Assembly (NCBI GenBank): GCA_949286115.1
Contig: CASEBK010000007.1
Location: forward strand, 1-42,277
Length of the DNA: 42,277 bases
From: an uncultured Veillonellaceae bacterium
Lineage (GTDB): Bacteria; Bacillota; Negativicutes; Veillonellales; Dialisteraceae
Direction of reading: 5' to 3'
Made by a program: the position numbers and the translations under genes
In this document: piece by piece, positions 17,182-25,785 of the stretch
Numbering within the stretch: the stretch's first letter is position 1
Layout of the letters: the number at the start of each line of letters is the position of its first letter
Notes under the pieces: model-generated
Seen by the model: only the letters and a program-made list of their open reading frames with translations
Databases searched by the model: none
Told to the model about the DNA's origin: nothing

Positions 17182-18605
17182 GTGAGGCCATGTGGGGCGG
17201 CCGCTTCTCGAAAGCGGAGGAGAAATCTACGCAGGACTTCAATGCGTCCATCTCCTTTGACTGCCGCATGTACAGAGAAGACATCGCAGGGTCGCTGGCG
17301 CATGCGGCGATGCTGGCGAATCATCATATCATTTCCCAGAAGGACCTGGAGGACATCACCTCCGGCCTCAAGACCATCAGAAAACAGATCGACGACGGAG
17401 AATTTCCGTTTTCCGTCGCGCTCGAAGACATCCATATGAACGTGGAGAAGCGTCTCACAGACGCCATCGGCGATGCGGGAGCAAGGCTGCACACAGCGCG
17501 CAGCAGGAATGACCAGGCCGCGGTGGATACGCACATGTACGTACGCCGCCAGATCGGCCGGCTTGCGGAAAAACTCATCGCGGTGGAAGAGTCGCTGCTC
17601 GAGATCTCGAAGAAATATGACGATGTCATCCTGCCGGGGTATACCCACCTGCAGCGGGCGCAGCCGGTGCTCTTCGCGCACCACATGATGGCGTACTTCG
17701 CCATGCTGGCGCGGGACTTCCGCCGGCTGGAAGACTGTTTCTATATGGCGGATACTTCGCCCCTGGGCGCGTGCGCCCTCGCGGGGACGACGTACCCCAC
17801 CGATCCTCAGGAGACGGCAAAGGCGCTTCATTTCTCGAAGTGCTATGGCAACAGCCTGGACGCCGTGTCCGACCGGGACTATCTCATGGAGTTCCTCTCC
17901 TTTGCCTCCATCTGTATGGTGCACCTCTCCCGTCTCTCGGAAGAGTTCATCCTCTGGAGCACGAGCGAATTCCATTTCATCGAACTGGACGACGGCTACT
18001 GCACGGGCAGCTCCATCATGCCGCAGAAGAAGAATCCCGACATCTGCGAGCTCGTCCGCGGCAAGACCGGCCGCGTCATCGGCCATCTCATGGCGCTCCT
18101 CACCATGATGAAGGGGCTTCCTCTGGCCTACGACAAGGACATGCAGGAAGACAAAGAAGGTGTGTTCGACGCCATCGACACCCTGGGCTTTGCTCTCGAT
18201 ATCTACGCCGGCATGATCCGCACCATGACGGTCAATGGGGAGCACACCCGCGCCGTCCTCGAGGGGGACTTCTCCAACGCGACGGACATGGCGGACTACC
18301 TGGCGAAGAAGGGGCTTCCCTTCCGCAAGGCTCACGCCGTGGTGGGGCAGGCGGTGGCGCAGTGCATCGCGCAGCACAAAGTGCTGAAAGACCTCACGCT
18401 GGACGAATTCAGGGCCATGAGCCCGCTCTTCGAAGCGGACATCTACGACGCCATCGACATCGAGACCTGCGTCAGAAACCGCGACTCCTACGGCGGCACC
18501 AGCCCCGCCCAGGTGGTGCGCCAGATGAAGGAAGCGGCGGAAACGATCGCATTCATGAAAAAGCAGGCGGCGGAATGGAAAGCCGTCAGCGCGTTTCTTG
18601 AATAG
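17178..18605 (+). CDS. argH: argininosuccinate lyase
   Basis: ArgH splits argininosuccinate into arginine and fumarate. The 475-residue protein belongs to the fumarase/aspartase superfamily. It has the N-terminal WGGRFSK, the [14 protein letters not shown] block, [17 protein letters not shown] with an active-site His, and the family signature [11 protein letters not shown] at residues 277-287 containing the catalytic Ser loop. Coupled to argG through ATGA and followed by a terminator, so argG-argH is a complete two-gene operon. Confidence 0.97.
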   Translation: MSEAMWGGRFSKAEEKSTQDFNASISFDCRMYREDIAGSLAHAAMLANHHIISQKDLEDITSGLKTIRKQIDDGEFPFSVALEDIHMNVEKRLTDAIGDAGARLHTARSRNDQAAVDTHMYVRRQIGRLAEKLIAVEESLLEISKKYDDVILPGYTHLQRAQPVLFAHHMMAYFAMLARDFRRLEDCFYMADTSPLGACALAGTTYPTDPQETAKALHFSKCYGNSLDAVSDRDYLMEFLSFASICMVHLSRLSEEFILWSTSEFHFIELDDGYCTGSSIMPQKKNPDICELVRGKTGRVIGHLMALLTMMKGLPLAYDKDMQEDKEGVFDAIDTLGFALDIYAGMIRTMTVNGEHTRAVLEGDFSNATDMADYLAKKGLPFRKAHAVVGQAVAQCIAQHKVLKDLTLDEFRAMSPLFEADIYDAIDIETCVRNRDSYGGTSPAQVVRQMKEAAETIAFMKKQAAEWKAVSAFLE

Positions 18606-18618
18606 ATATTGGCGGCGG

Positions 18619-18647
18619 AAAGCTCTCTCATTTTGAGAGGGCTTTTT
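18619..18647 (+). terminator. argGH terminator
   Basis: AGCTCTCTC-ATTTT-GAGAGGGCT followed by TTTTT, 13 bases behind the argH stop. Confidence 0.88.
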
Positions 18648-19224
18648 GCTTGTTCCGGGCCCGAAAGGAAGACCGGTGCCGTCACAGGTGACCGAGGCGC
18701 CCGCTGTGAAAGTCCTTTTTGAAACGGGCGAAGGCTTTCGCGCGGTAGGTCTCTTTCAGCGGCAGCGGGGCCTTTGCAGGCAAAGAAGGCCGAAGCGGCG
18801 CGCGGCACGGACGCGGCGAAAAGAAACGCAGCGGGGAGCCGCCAGCGGCGAAAGTCCCCTTTCGAGAGCGGAGAGAGACGCGGCGGCAGAGCGGCTTTCG
18901 CGCCTCTCCGGCGCGGCGGCGGGAAGACGTTGGAGGCTTCATTTGTCAACTCGGCGCTTTTTCGGCCTTCCGTTTTCCCACGGCCCGGCGTGTGCCGGAG
19001 AAGGGCGGACGGCGCGGGAAATGCGCTCGAAAAGGGGATGCGTCCATGCCTTTTTCCGATGGTATAACGGAAAACCGCGAGGTATATAAGTTTTTCATAT
19101 GTCATTGAAGAAATTTTGTTACAGCCCGCACGGTGCCGGTCGGGGCCGATTCGGTGTACAATGAATTTATAAAAAGTTGAGCTCTATGTGTTTGAATCGT
19201 AATACGAGATGCAGGTGATCAATC
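18648..19224. other. 577-base intergenic region without a convincing gene
   Basis: Open frames exist on both strands but none has a ribosome site, sensible codon use or a recognisable product. GGCCTTTGC/CAAAGAAGGCC near 18765-18795 can form a hairpin. The block around 18830-18960 resembles the degenerate dispersed repeats often seen between genes in this group, which I cannot verify. A possible extended -10 TGGTATAAC lies at 19060-19068 and a TACAAT at about 19157; either could start the first TerC gene with a leader of 60-150 bases. No yybP-ykoY manganese riboswitch signature is visible in that leader. Confidence 0.5.
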
Positions 19225-19968
19225 ATGGATCTGGCGCAAGATGTCTTAGCGATCCTGCAGGTGATTCTGCTCGATCTGTCTCTCGGCGGTGATAACTCCA
19301 TTGTCATCGGTATGGCGGCGAAAGGACTGCCGGAAAAGCATCAGAAGAAAGTCATCATCTTCGGCGCGGCCGGGGCGGTCATCGCGCGGTTCCTCCTAGC
19401 GGCCATCATCGTGTGGCTCCTCACGGTGCCGTACCTGAAGACCATCGGCGGGCTCGTCCTGGTGTGGATCGGGATGAAGCTCATCGGCGAAGAAGATACC
19501 GGCGGGGACGACGATGTCCACGTAGAAGCGAAGACGACCTTCTGGGGCGCGGTGGAGACCATCGTGCTGGCGGACTTCATCATGAGTCTCGACAATGTGC
19601 TCGCCATCGTGGCAGCGACCAATGAAAATCTGGAGCTCCTCGTGGCAGGGATGCTCATCTCCGTGCCGATCATCATGCTGGGCAGCACCATCGTGGTGAA
19701 GATCATGGACAAGTTCCCGCAGATCATCTACATCGGCGCCGTAGTCATCGGCTGGGCGGCTGGCGGGATGATCGTGACGGACCCGCACCTGGGGCTCCCG
19801 CAGGAATGGGGCCTCTACGTGAAGGTGGGCGTGACGCTCCTCGTCGCGGTGGGCGGCTATGTGTGGCAGCACATCGGCAAGTTCAAAAACAAGAACAAAC
19901 CGAAAAAGAATAATAAGAACAAGGGAGCCGGCTCGTCGGACGCGCTCGAAGCGGACGCGGCGGAGTGA
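19225..19968 (+). CDS. TerC/YjbE-family integral membrane protein, copy 1
   Basis: The 247-residue protein has the TerC-family layout of about seven membrane helices with two acidic signatures inside the membrane: LDLSLGGDNSIVIGMA near residue 20 and IMSLDNVLAIVAA near residue 125. Family members are linked to manganese or other metal export and to tellurite resistance. Copy 1 differs from the other three by a Lys/Asn-rich then acidic tail (KNKNKPKKNNKNKGAG) of about 30 residues. The ribosome site is weak (CAGGTGATCAATC). It is first of four tandem paralogues; long stretches of its DNA are identical to copy 2. Confidence 0.9.
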   Translation: MDLAQDVLAILQVILLDLSLGGDNSIVIGMAAKGLPEKHQKKVIIFGAAGAVIARFLLAAIIVWLLTVPYLKTIGGLVLVWIGMKLIGEEDTGGDDDVHVEAKTTFWGAVETIVLADFIMSLDNVLAIVAATNENLELLVAGMLISVPIIMLGSTIVVKIMDKFPQIIYIGAVVIGWAAGGMIVTDPHLGLPQEWGLYVKVGVTLLVAVGGYVWQHIGKFKNKNKPKKNNKNKGAGSSDALEADAAE

Positions 19969-20124
19969 GGCGCCTCATTCGTCTCTGCGAAGAGCGGCAG
20001 ACGCCGTGAAAAGCGGCAGGAAGGGAGATCCGGTGGTTTCATTTTCCGGCGGTCTTCGTATGCGGCGATACGCACACAAGAAGGGCTCTGAGCCCGTACA
20101 TTGGCAGCCGGAGGAGGGAAGCCT

Positions 20125-20805
20125 ATGGACATCTTAGAAAACGCCTGGATGTTTTTCCAGGTGATCCTGCTGGATCTGGCGCTCGGCGGTGATAACTCCA
20201 TCGTCATCGGCATGGCGGCGAAGGGCCTGCCTCAGCATCAGCAGAAAAAGGTCATCATCTTCGGCGCAGGGGGCGCGGTGCTGGCACGGTTCATGCTGGC
20301 GGCCATCATCGTGTGGCTCCTGTCGGTGCCGTACTTAAAGACCATCGGCGGGCTCGTCCTGGTGTGGATCGGGATGAAGCTCATCGGCGAAGGCAATGCC
20401 GAGGAGGACGTCCACGTGGAAGCGAAGGCGACCTTCTGGGGCGCGGTGGAGACCATCGTGCTGGCGGACTTCATCATGAGCCTCGACAACGTCCTCGCCA
20501 TCGTGGCGGCGACCAATGAACATCTGGGCATGCTGGTGGCAGGGATGCTCATCTCCGTGCCGATCATCATGCTGGGCAGCACCATCGTGGTGAAGATCAT
20601 GGACAAGTTCCCGCAGATCATCTACATCGGCTCCATCGTCATCGGCTGGGCCGCCGGCGGGATGATCGTGACGGACCCCCACTTGGGGCTTCCGCCGGAG
20701 TGGGCGCTCTATGTGAAGATCGGCGTGACGGCCGTGGTGGCCGTGGGGGGCTTCCTCTGGCAGCGGCTGGGCGGCTTCTGGAAAAAGAAAGCGGCGGATA
20801 AGTAA
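20125..20805 (+). CDS. TerC/YjbE-family integral membrane protein, copy 2
   Basis: This 226-residue paralogue starts at ATG 20125 behind GGAGGAGGGAAGCCT; an upstream in-frame ATG at 20101 lacks such a site and adds eight non-conserved residues. It keeps LALGGDNSIVIGMAAKGLP and MSLDNVLAIVAATNE. It is closest to copy 1: the segment encoding TIGGLVLVWIGMKLIGE is identical at the DNA level over about 50 bases, which suggests recent duplication or gene conversion. The C-terminus ends in a short lysine-rich tail. No terminator is evident between copies 1 and 2, so they may be co-transcribed. Confidence 0.9.
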   Translation: MDILENAWMFFQVILLDLALGGDNSIVIGMAAKGLPQHQQKKVIIFGAGGAVLARFMLAAIIVWLLSVPYLKTIGGLVLVWIGMKLIGEGNAEEDVHVEAKATFWGAVETIVLADFIMSLDNVLAIVAATNEHLGMLVAGMLISVPIIMLGSTIVVKIMDKFPQIIYIGSIVIGWAAGGMIVTDPHLGLPPEWALYVKIGVTAVVAVGGFLWQRLGGFWKKKAADK

Positions 20806-20864
20806 AAAAAACGGCAGCGAAGGCACTGCGGATACGGCGGCGGAAGGCGGCCGGTTTCGGGAAG

Positions 20865-20897
20865 GCTTCTTCCGGAAATTTCCGGAGGGGGCTTTTT
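20865..20897 (+). terminator. terminator after TerC copy 2
   Basis: GCTTCTTCCGG pairs with CCGGAGGGGGC (several G-U pairs) about AAATTT, followed by TTTTT. The centre TCCGGAAATTTCCGGA is a perfect 16-base palindrome. Confidence 0.6.
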
Positions 20898-20912
20898 CCG
20901 GTGTGTAAAGTG

Positions 20913-20921
20913 TGCCATAAT
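20913..20921 (+). promoter_or_regulatory. extended -10 promoter of TerC copy 3
   Basis: TGCCATAAT, an extended -10 with one mismatch, lies just behind the terminator and about 87 bases before the copy 3 start. Confidence 0.45.
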
Positions 20922-21007
20922 ACATATGAAGCATAATAAAGCGCAGATATGCGGCGCGGCGATAGGAGCGCCCTGCGCGGGGATTTCGACACGAAGGAGG
21001 GAAGCGC

Positions 21008-21673
21008 ATGGACATCATGGAAGGCGCCTGGATGTTCTTCCAGGTGATCCTGCTGGATCTGGCACTGGGCGGCGATAATTCCATCGTCATCGGCATGGCG
21101 GCGAAAGGACTGCCTCACGAGATGCAGAAAAAAGTCATCTTTTTTGGCTCCGCCGGGGCCATCCTGGTGCGCTTCATCCTGGCGGCTGTCCTTGTGTGGC
21201 TCCTGGCTATCCCGTACCTGAAGACCATCGGCGGGCTCGTCCTGCTCTACATCGGCATGAAGCTCATCGGTCATCAGGGCAAAGAGGAAGATGTGCACGT
21301 CGCGTCGAAGGGGACCTTCTGGGGCGCGATCCAGACGGTCATCATCGCCGACGCCATCATGAGCCTTGATAACGTGCTGGCCATCGTGGCGGCGACGAAC
21401 GGGGATCTCATCCTCCTCATCATCGGCATGCTCATCTCTGTTCCTATCATCATTCTGGGCAGCACGGTCATCGTGAAGATCATGGACCGCTTCCCGTGGA
21501 TCATCTGGGTCGGGAGCCTCGTCATCGGCTGGGCGGCCGGCGGCATGATCGCCACGGACGAATATGTGGCTCTGCCGGAGACGTATGCGCTGTATCTGAA
21601 GGTCGGCGTGACGATCCTCGTGGCGGCAGGGGGCCTCATCTGGCAGAAGATGGAGCGCAGACAGTCTGCGTGA
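21008..21673 (+). CDS. TerC/YjbE-family integral membrane protein, copy 3
   Basis: The 221-residue paralogue begins MDIMEGAWMFFQVILLDLAL and keeps GGDNSIVIGMA and MSLDNVLAIVAATNGD. It follows GAAGGAGGGAAGCGC. The replacement of VWIGMKLIGEG by LYIGMKLIGHQGKEED, and IWVGSLVIGWAAGGMIATDE, groups it with copy 4 rather than with copies 1 and 2. It has its own promoter. The same presumed function in metal transport or metal protection of the membrane applies, with an unknown substrate. Confidence 0.9.
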   Translation: MDIMEGAWMFFQVILLDLALGGDNSIVIGMAAKGLPHEMQKKVIFFGSAGAILVRFILAAVLVWLLAIPYLKTIGGLVLLYIGMKLIGHQGKEEDVHVASKGTFWGAIQTVIIADAIMSLDNVLAIVAATNGDLILLIIGMLISVPIIILGSTVIVKIMDRFPWIIWVGSLVIGWAAGGMIATDEYVALPETYALYLKVGVTILVAAGGLIWQKMERRQSA

Positions 21674-21696
21674 GGGACAACGATACAGCATGAGCA

Positions 21697-21724
21697 GGGA
21701 GGACGCCTTCGGGCGCCCCTTTCT
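21697..21724 (+). terminator. terminator after TerC copy 3
   Basis: AGGGAGGACGCC-TTC-GGGCGCCCCT, an imperfect stem, followed by TTCTT. Read-through to copy 4 is possible. Confidence 0.55.
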
Positions 21725-21771
21725 TATAGGTCTTTTCCATTTCCCGTGTAAGTACATAAAGGAGGACAGTC

Positions 21772-22446
21772 ATGGACATCATGGGCAGCGCCTGGGTCTT
21801 CCTGCAGATCATTCTGCTGGACCTGGCGCTCGGCGGGGACAATTCTATCATCATCGGTATGGCGGCGAGAGGGCTGCCGGAGAAACAGCAGAAGAAGGTC
21901 ATCCTCTTCGGTACGGCCGGGGCCATCCTGGCGCGGTTCCTTCTGGCAGCGGTCCTGGTGTGGCTCCTGGCGGTGCCGTACCTGAAGACCATCGGCGGGC
22001 TCATCCTGGTCTACATCGGCATGAAGCTCATCGGCCATCAGGGCAAGGAGGAGATCCAGGTGGAGTCGCAGTCCACCTTCTGGGGCGCGGTGCAGACGGT
22101 GGTCATCGCCGACGTCATCATGAGCCTCGACAATGTCCTGGCTGTAGTCGCCGCCACCGAAGGGGATCTCTTCCTCGTGATCGTGGGCATGCTCATCTCC
22201 GTGCCGATCATCATCGTGGGCAGCACCGTGGTGGTGAAGCTGATGGAGCGCTTCCCGTGGATCATCTGGGTGGGGAGCCTGGTCATCGGCTGGGCAGCCG
22301 GCGGCATGATCGCCACCGACGAGTTCCTCGGCCTGCACGAGTCGTACGCCCTGTGGACGAAGATCGGCATGACGGCTCTCGTCGCGGCCGGCGGCTGGCG
22401 CTGGAAAGTCATGACGGAGAATCGCAGAAAGAAAAATCAGGCCTAA
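21772..22446 (+). CDS. TerC/YjbE-family integral membrane protein, copy 4
   Basis: The 224-residue paralogue starts behind AAAGGAGGACAGTC and begins MDIMGSAWVFLQIILLDLAL. It keeps GGDNSIIIGMAARGLP and MSLDNVLAVVAATEGD. It shares the HQGKEE loop and WIIWVGSLVIGWAAGGMIATDE with copy 3. It ends in a short basic tail. A strong terminator follows, closing the four-gene array. Confidence 0.9.
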   Translation: MDIMGSAWVFLQIILLDLALGGDNSIIIGMAARGLPEKQQKKVILFGTAGAILARFLLAAVLVWLLAVPYLKTIGGLILVYIGMKLIGHQGKEEIQVESQSTFWGAVQTVVIADVIMSLDNVLAVVAATEGDLFLVIVGMLISVPIIIVGSTVVVKLMERFPWIIWVGSLVIGWAAGGMIATDEFLGLHESYALWTKIGMTALVAAGGWRWKVMTENRRKKNQA

Positions 22447-22456
22447 AAGACGAGAG

Positions 22457-22481
22457 GAGCGGGCGGGTCCCGCTCTTTTTG
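22457..22481 (+). terminator. terminator of the TerC array
   Basis: GAGCGGG-CGGGT-CCCGCTC followed by TTTTT. Confidence 0.88.
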
Positions 22482-22493
22482 CTGCGCGCCGTA

Positions 22494-22502
22494 TGGTAAA
22501 AT
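22494..22502 (+). promoter_or_regulatory. extended -10 promoter of the PAP2-WYL-GerW run
   Basis: TGGTAAAAT, TGn plus a one-mismatch -10, 30 bases before the small membrane protein start. Confidence 0.5.
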
Positions 22503-22531
22503 AAAAGAAATATGCAGGATGGGAGGATGCC

Positions 22532-22753
22532 ATGAATACAGATCTTCTGCTCGTCGTGGTGGCGGGCTATGTGGTGTACAAGATCGGCTGGGTGGACGGC
22601 TGGACGGCGGTGAACGCCTTCCTCGTGCTTTGCCTTGCGGTCATCGCCGCGGCGGCGATCTTCCGGCGCACGGGCTACTGGAAGCGCAAGAAGGAAGAGA
22701 TGGAAAAAGCGCGGCAGGCGCGGCGGGACGAAGAGGACGGCCCGGAGCAGTAA
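22532..22753 (+). CDS. small two-helix membrane protein
   Basis: The 73-residue protein has two hydrophobic segments (LLLVVVAGYVVYKIGW and VNAFLVLCLAVIAAAAIF) and a highly charged tail (RRTGYWKRKKEEMEKARQ). The ATG follows GGGAGGATGCC. I do not recognise a family. It opens a run of five same-strand genes with very short gaps, suggesting one operon; its partner may be the PAP2 phosphatase that begins 16 bases later. Confidence 0.72.
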   Translation: MNTDLLLVVVAGYVVYKIGWVDGWTAVNAFLVLCLAVIAAAAIFRRTGYWKRKKEEMEKARQARRDEEDGPEQ

Positions 22754-22769
22754 ACGGGAGGGCGGTAAG

Positions 22770-23354
22770 ATGAAAGAACTGGCGCTCGTGAAAAAACTGA
22801 ACGGACAGGCGGGCCGGTGTGCGGCGGCGGATATGACGCTGGACGGCATCGCCCGCTTCGGCCATCTGGCCTTCGTGGCCTACGGGCTGTGGCTCTGGTT
22901 CGGCGGGAAGAAAGAAGCGCGGCAGGCGCGGCGCACGGCGGCGCTCACGGCCTTCGCCGGGGTGGTGCTGTGCTCGCTCCTCTCGTGGGGCATCGGTCGG
23001 CTGTGGCAGCGGCCCCGTCCCTTCGCGGAAGACGGACGCATCTGGAACTTTACCGGCCACAAGGCGAACGCTTCGTTTCCGAGCAACCACACCATGAACA
23101 GCGCGGTGGTGGCGGCGGTGATGCTCCGCGCGAAGATGCCCGGCGCGAAGGCGCTCGCGGCGCTCTCGGCGTTCCTGGGATTCTCCCGCGTCTTCGCCGG
23201 CATCCACTATCCTTCGGACATCTTCGGCGGCGCGGCCATCGGGCTCCTCATGGAGGCGGCGGTCCTTGCCTCCGCCCCAGTCCGGACGCTGGCGGCGCGG
23301 GCAGCGGCGCTCTCCGTCATCCTTGAGAAAGCGCTTCGCGCGCTGTGGCGGTAA
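22770..23354 (+). CDS. PAP2-family phosphatase (undecaprenyl-diphosphatase-like)
   Basis: The 194-residue membrane protein has the three acid-phosphatase signatures in order: IGRLWQRPRPF, FPSNHTMNSAV and SRVFAGIHYPSDIFGG with the catalytic His. The PSNH form and the size resemble BcrC-type undecaprenyl-diphosphatases, which recycle the lipid carrier of cell-wall synthesis; another lipid phosphate substrate is possible. The ATG at 22770 follows GGGAGGGCGGTAAG; the frame is open upstream but overlaps the preceding gene. The WYL regulator starts one base after its stop codon. Confidence 0.87.
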   Translation: MKELALVKKLNGQAGRCAAADMTLDGIARFGHLAFVAYGLWLWFGGKKEARQARRTAALTAFAGVVLCSLLSWGIGRLWQRPRPFAEDGRIWNFTGHKANASFPSNHTMNSAVVAAVMLRAKMPGAKALAALSAFLGFSRVFAGIHYPSDIFGGAAIGLLMEAAVLASAPVRTLAARAAALSVILEKALRALWR

Positions 23355-23355
23355 G

Positions 23356-24411
23356 ATGGGGAGCGGCAGAGAAAAGGAGCCCGCGAAGGCGCTCCTCATC
23401 GTGTACATCCTCCAGATCCTCCGGGAGACGTCGGACGCGGCCCATCCCCTCTCGCAGCAGCGCATCCTGGAGCTCCTCGCCGAGCGCTACGGTATGACCG
23501 CCGAGCGGAAAGCGGTGCGGCGGAACCTCCTCCGCCTGCAGGAGGCGGGATTTCCCCTGCACTGCCGGGAGACCCAGCGAGTGACGAAAGGAAAGCGCGG
23601 CTCCGTGAGCCTCGACTGGTACTGGGAGCACGCCCTCTCTCCGGAAGACGCGGCGCTCCTCACGGACGCCCTCCAGTTCACGCCCGTGCGGGAGGGACGC
23701 ACGCGGCAGATCGCCGAGACGCTCGCGGCGTTCACCAGCCGCTATGAAACGGCGGACCTCCTCGCGCGGACCGTCCCCCGGGCGGAGGCGGCGGAGAGGC
23801 TCAGCCGGCAGAAGCCGCTGGCGGCGCTCCTCGCCCGGGCCATCGCGGAGAAGAAGAAGATCCTCTGCTGGAGCGACCACTTCGAGGCCGACGGGAAATG
23901 GCACCACGACCGGGACGGCGGCGGACAGGACCGGCGGCTCAAGATGAATCCCTACGCCCTCTTCGGTGCGGACGGCCAGTATTTCCTGCTGGGCAATCTG
24001 GACGGCGAAGAGGCGGTGCGGATGTATCGCGTGGGACGCCTCTCCGGCGTGGAGGTGACCGACGAGGCGGCGCGGCCCCAGAAGTCCCTCGCCGCGCTCG
24101 AAGGCGGCGTGTGGCCGGCGCAGTTCCTCGAGATGGGCGAAGAAGCGTACTTCGGCAGTCCCGAGCGGTGCACCTTCGATATGGCGCCGGAAGCGCTCAC
24201 CTCGCTCATGGAGACCTTCGGTCGGCGGGCGCGGGTGCTCTCGGCGACGATCAACTCCGTGCAGGCCGAGGCGGAAGCCGTGCCGGACGCAGCGGCGGCA
24301 TGGGCGCTCCGGCAGGGAGGGCGCGTGAAAGTGACCGGCCCGCCCCATCTGGTGCGCGCGATGAAAGAGACCGCCGCGGCCATGGCGAAGCTCTATGGAG
24401 GCGCACCGTGA
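23356..24411 (+). CDS. WYL-domain transcriptional regulator (YafY-like)
   Basis: The 351-residue protein has an N-terminal winged helix (ALLIVYILQILRETSDAAHPLSQQ, ERKAVRRNLLRLQEAGFPL) and a WYL domain with the diagnostic MNPYALFGADGQYFLLGNLD and RMYRVGRLSGVEV. WYL domains sense small ligands such as nucleotides. The ATG at 23356 is chosen because earlier in-frame starts lie inside the PAP2 gene. Its stop overlaps the next start as GTGA. Many WYL proteins repress defence or stress genes, but here the neighbours are envelope genes, so its target is unclear. Confidence 0.87.
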   Translation: MGSGREKEPAKALLIVYILQILRETSDAAHPLSQQRILELLAERYGMTAERKAVRRNLLRLQEAGFPLHCRETQRVTKGKRGSVSLDWYWEHALSPEDAALLTDALQFTPVREGRTRQIAETLAAFTSRYETADLLARTVPRAEAAERLSRQKPLAALLARAIAEKKKILCWSDHFEADGKWHHDRDGGGQDRRLKMNPYALFGADGQYFLLGNLDGEEAVRMYRVGRLSGVEVTDEAARPQKSLAALEGGVWPAQFLEMGEEAYFGSPERCTFDMAPEALTSLMETFGRRARVLSATINSVQAEAEAVPDAAAAWALRQGGRVKVTGPPHLVRAMKETAAAMAKLYGGAP

Positions 24412-25208
24412 CGGCGGCGGGCATCCTCCTCGGAGCCCTGCTGGCGCTCCTCCTCTTCGCGCTCCTCTGCCCCGTGCGCTACCGGTGCCGCGTGAGCCCG
24501 GAGGGAGGCCTTGCGGAGGTGCGGCTCTTCGGCGGGCTCTGGAAGAAGCGCGTCCAGTGGCCCGGCGGGGAAGCGGAAACGGACGCCGCTGAAATGCAGG
24601 AGGCAGAGGCTCTCATAAAAGAGATGCCCATCGGCTCCGGCAGCGAAGAGCAGGCCGCAGAGGAACGGAGCGGGGCCTCGCCGCAGAAGGCGGAGACTGC
24701 CGAGAAAACGCCCGCCGGTGAAACGCAAGCCGCGGGCGGCGCGAAGAGCTCCGAAGAAACGCCGGCCGACGAGACCGAAGCCGCGGGCGGCGCGAATGGC
24801 TCCGAAGAGACGCCATCCGGCGAGGGAGACGAGGAACCGGCGCGGCCGGGGACGGCGGCAGTGCTCTCCTTCGCGTGGAAGAGCGGCGCGGCGGGCGTCC
24901 TCCTCCGCGCGGCGGGCAGGCTCTATCGCCACAGCCGGCCTTCCTGCTTCCGCCTCACTGGGCGGTGCGGACTGGGCGACCCCATGGAGACGGGCCTCCT
25001 CGCGGGCCTCCTCTATGCGGCGCTCCCCGGGGCGAACCATATCGACTGGGACTACACGGCGCGCATTTTCACCGTGACCGCCGAGGCGGCGGGGCGCATC
25101 GTGCCCCTCTATGTACTGATCATTTTCTGCAGCGTGCTGGCGTCGGGGCCGGTGCGCCGGACGAACGCGTACCGCAGAGGCCGCAGGATTTCCCCGACGA
25201 AGGCATGA
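24408..25208 (+). CDS. DUF2953 membrane-associated protein (YtfI-like)
   Basis: Translation most likely begins at GTG 24408, overlapping the WYL stop as GTGA. The 266-residue product has an N-terminal membrane helix (GILLGALLALLLFALLCPVRYRC), a low-complexity linker, and a C-terminal domain with GLGDPMETGLLAGLLYAALPG and YVLIIFCSVLASGPVRR, the DUF2953 pattern. Residues 101-134 are two 17-residue copies of TPAGETQAAGGAKSSEE. In Firmicutes DUF2953 proteins sit beside GerW/YtfJ, as here. Their biochemical role is unknown. Confidence 0.8.
   Translation: MTAAGILLGALLALLLFALLCPVRYRCRVSPEGGLAEVRLFGGLWKKRVQWPGGEAETDAAEMQEAEALIKEMPIGSGSEEQAAEERSGASPQKAETAEKTPAGETQAAGGAKSSEETPADETEAAGGANGSEETPSGEGDEEPARPGTAAVLSFAWKSGAAGVLLRAAGRLYRHSRPSCFRLTGRCGLGDPMETGLLAGLLYAALPGANHIDWDYTARIFTVTAEAAGRIVPLYVLIIFCSVLASGPVRRTNAYRRGRRISPTKA
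24708..24809 (+). repeat. two tandem 51-base units in the DUF2953 linker
   Basis: Units 24708-24758 and 24759-24809 share GCCGCGGGCGGCGCGAA and GCTCCGAAGA and encode near-identical 17-residue peptides; a partial third unit (TPSGEG) follows. Such in-frame repeats can change number by slippage. Confidence 0.85.
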
Positions 25209-25223
25209 CCGAGGAGGCATCCC

Positions 25224-25712
25224 ATGGACGACGCAGCAAGAAAGAGATTATTTGAAGAATTTAAGCACATGATCACCACCGAATCCGTGGTGGGCCAGCC
25301 CATCTACCTGGGCGACGCGGTCATCGTGCCCTTCGTGGACGTGAGCTTCGGCTTCGGCAGCGGACAGACCGGTGCGGAAGGAAAGAGCGGCGGCGAAGCG
25401 GGAGGCGGCCGCATCACCCCCACGGCCGTGCTCATCCTGAAAGGCGAACGGGTGGAGCTCTTCTCCATCAAGAATGCCGCCAGCACCACCGCAGTGGACA
25501 AGGTGCTGAACATGGTGCCGGAGATCATCTCCCATTTCCGCAAAAAGAAAGGCGAAGGCGAAGCGCCCGCCGCCGAAAAAGAGGCGGAGGCCCCGGCTTC
25601 CGCGGAGGCCCCTGTCCCTTCCGCCGCGCCGGAAGAGAAGGCGGAGAGCCCCGCCGTATCGGACGCGCCCGCCGGGGAAAAGGACGCACCGGCGGCACAG
25701 AAAGACGATTGA
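25224..25712 (+). CDS. GerW (YtfJ)-family protein
   Basis: The 162-residue protein has the GerW core: MITTESVVGQPIYLGDAVIVPFVDVSFGFG, a Gly-rich loop GGEAGGGRITPTAVLIL, then VELFSIKN and VDKVLNMVPEII. In Bacillus the homologue contributes to spore germination. The last 50 residues are a Glu/Ala/Pro-rich tail without structure. It follows the DUF2953 gene by 15 bases behind GAGGAGGCATCCC. Finding this pair beside ompH in a probable diderm Firmicute suggests either a spore former or a retained gene with another role. Confidence 0.87.
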   Translation: MDDAARKRLFEEFKHMITTESVVGQPIYLGDAVIVPFVDVSFGFGSGQTGAEGKSGGEAGGGRITPTAVLILKGERVELFSIKNAASTTAVDKVLNMVPEIISHFRKKKGEGEAPAAEKEAEAPASAEAPVPSAAPEEKAESPAVSDAPAGEKDAPAAQKDD

Positions 25713-25737
25713 CAGGCGCGGGCGATTATAATATTAT
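25709..25737 (+). promoter_or_regulatory. ompH promoter
   Basis: TTGACA, exactly 17 bases, then TATTAT. It overlaps the GerW stop region and lies about 50 bases before the ompH ATG. Confidence 0.7.
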
Positions 25738-25785
25738 GATTAATATATTCCCGAGGCTCCGGCCCCGCGTAAGGAGGAAAGACAT

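Noticed and set aside
18488..19105. Open frames on both strands in the argH-TerC gap
   Set aside because: Low-complexity Arg/Pro/Ala translations without ribosome sites; one overlaps argH.
19069..19224. Possible manganese (yybP-ykoY) riboswitch before the TerC genes
   Set aside because: Such riboswitches are common before TerC genes, but the conserved loop sequences are not found here.
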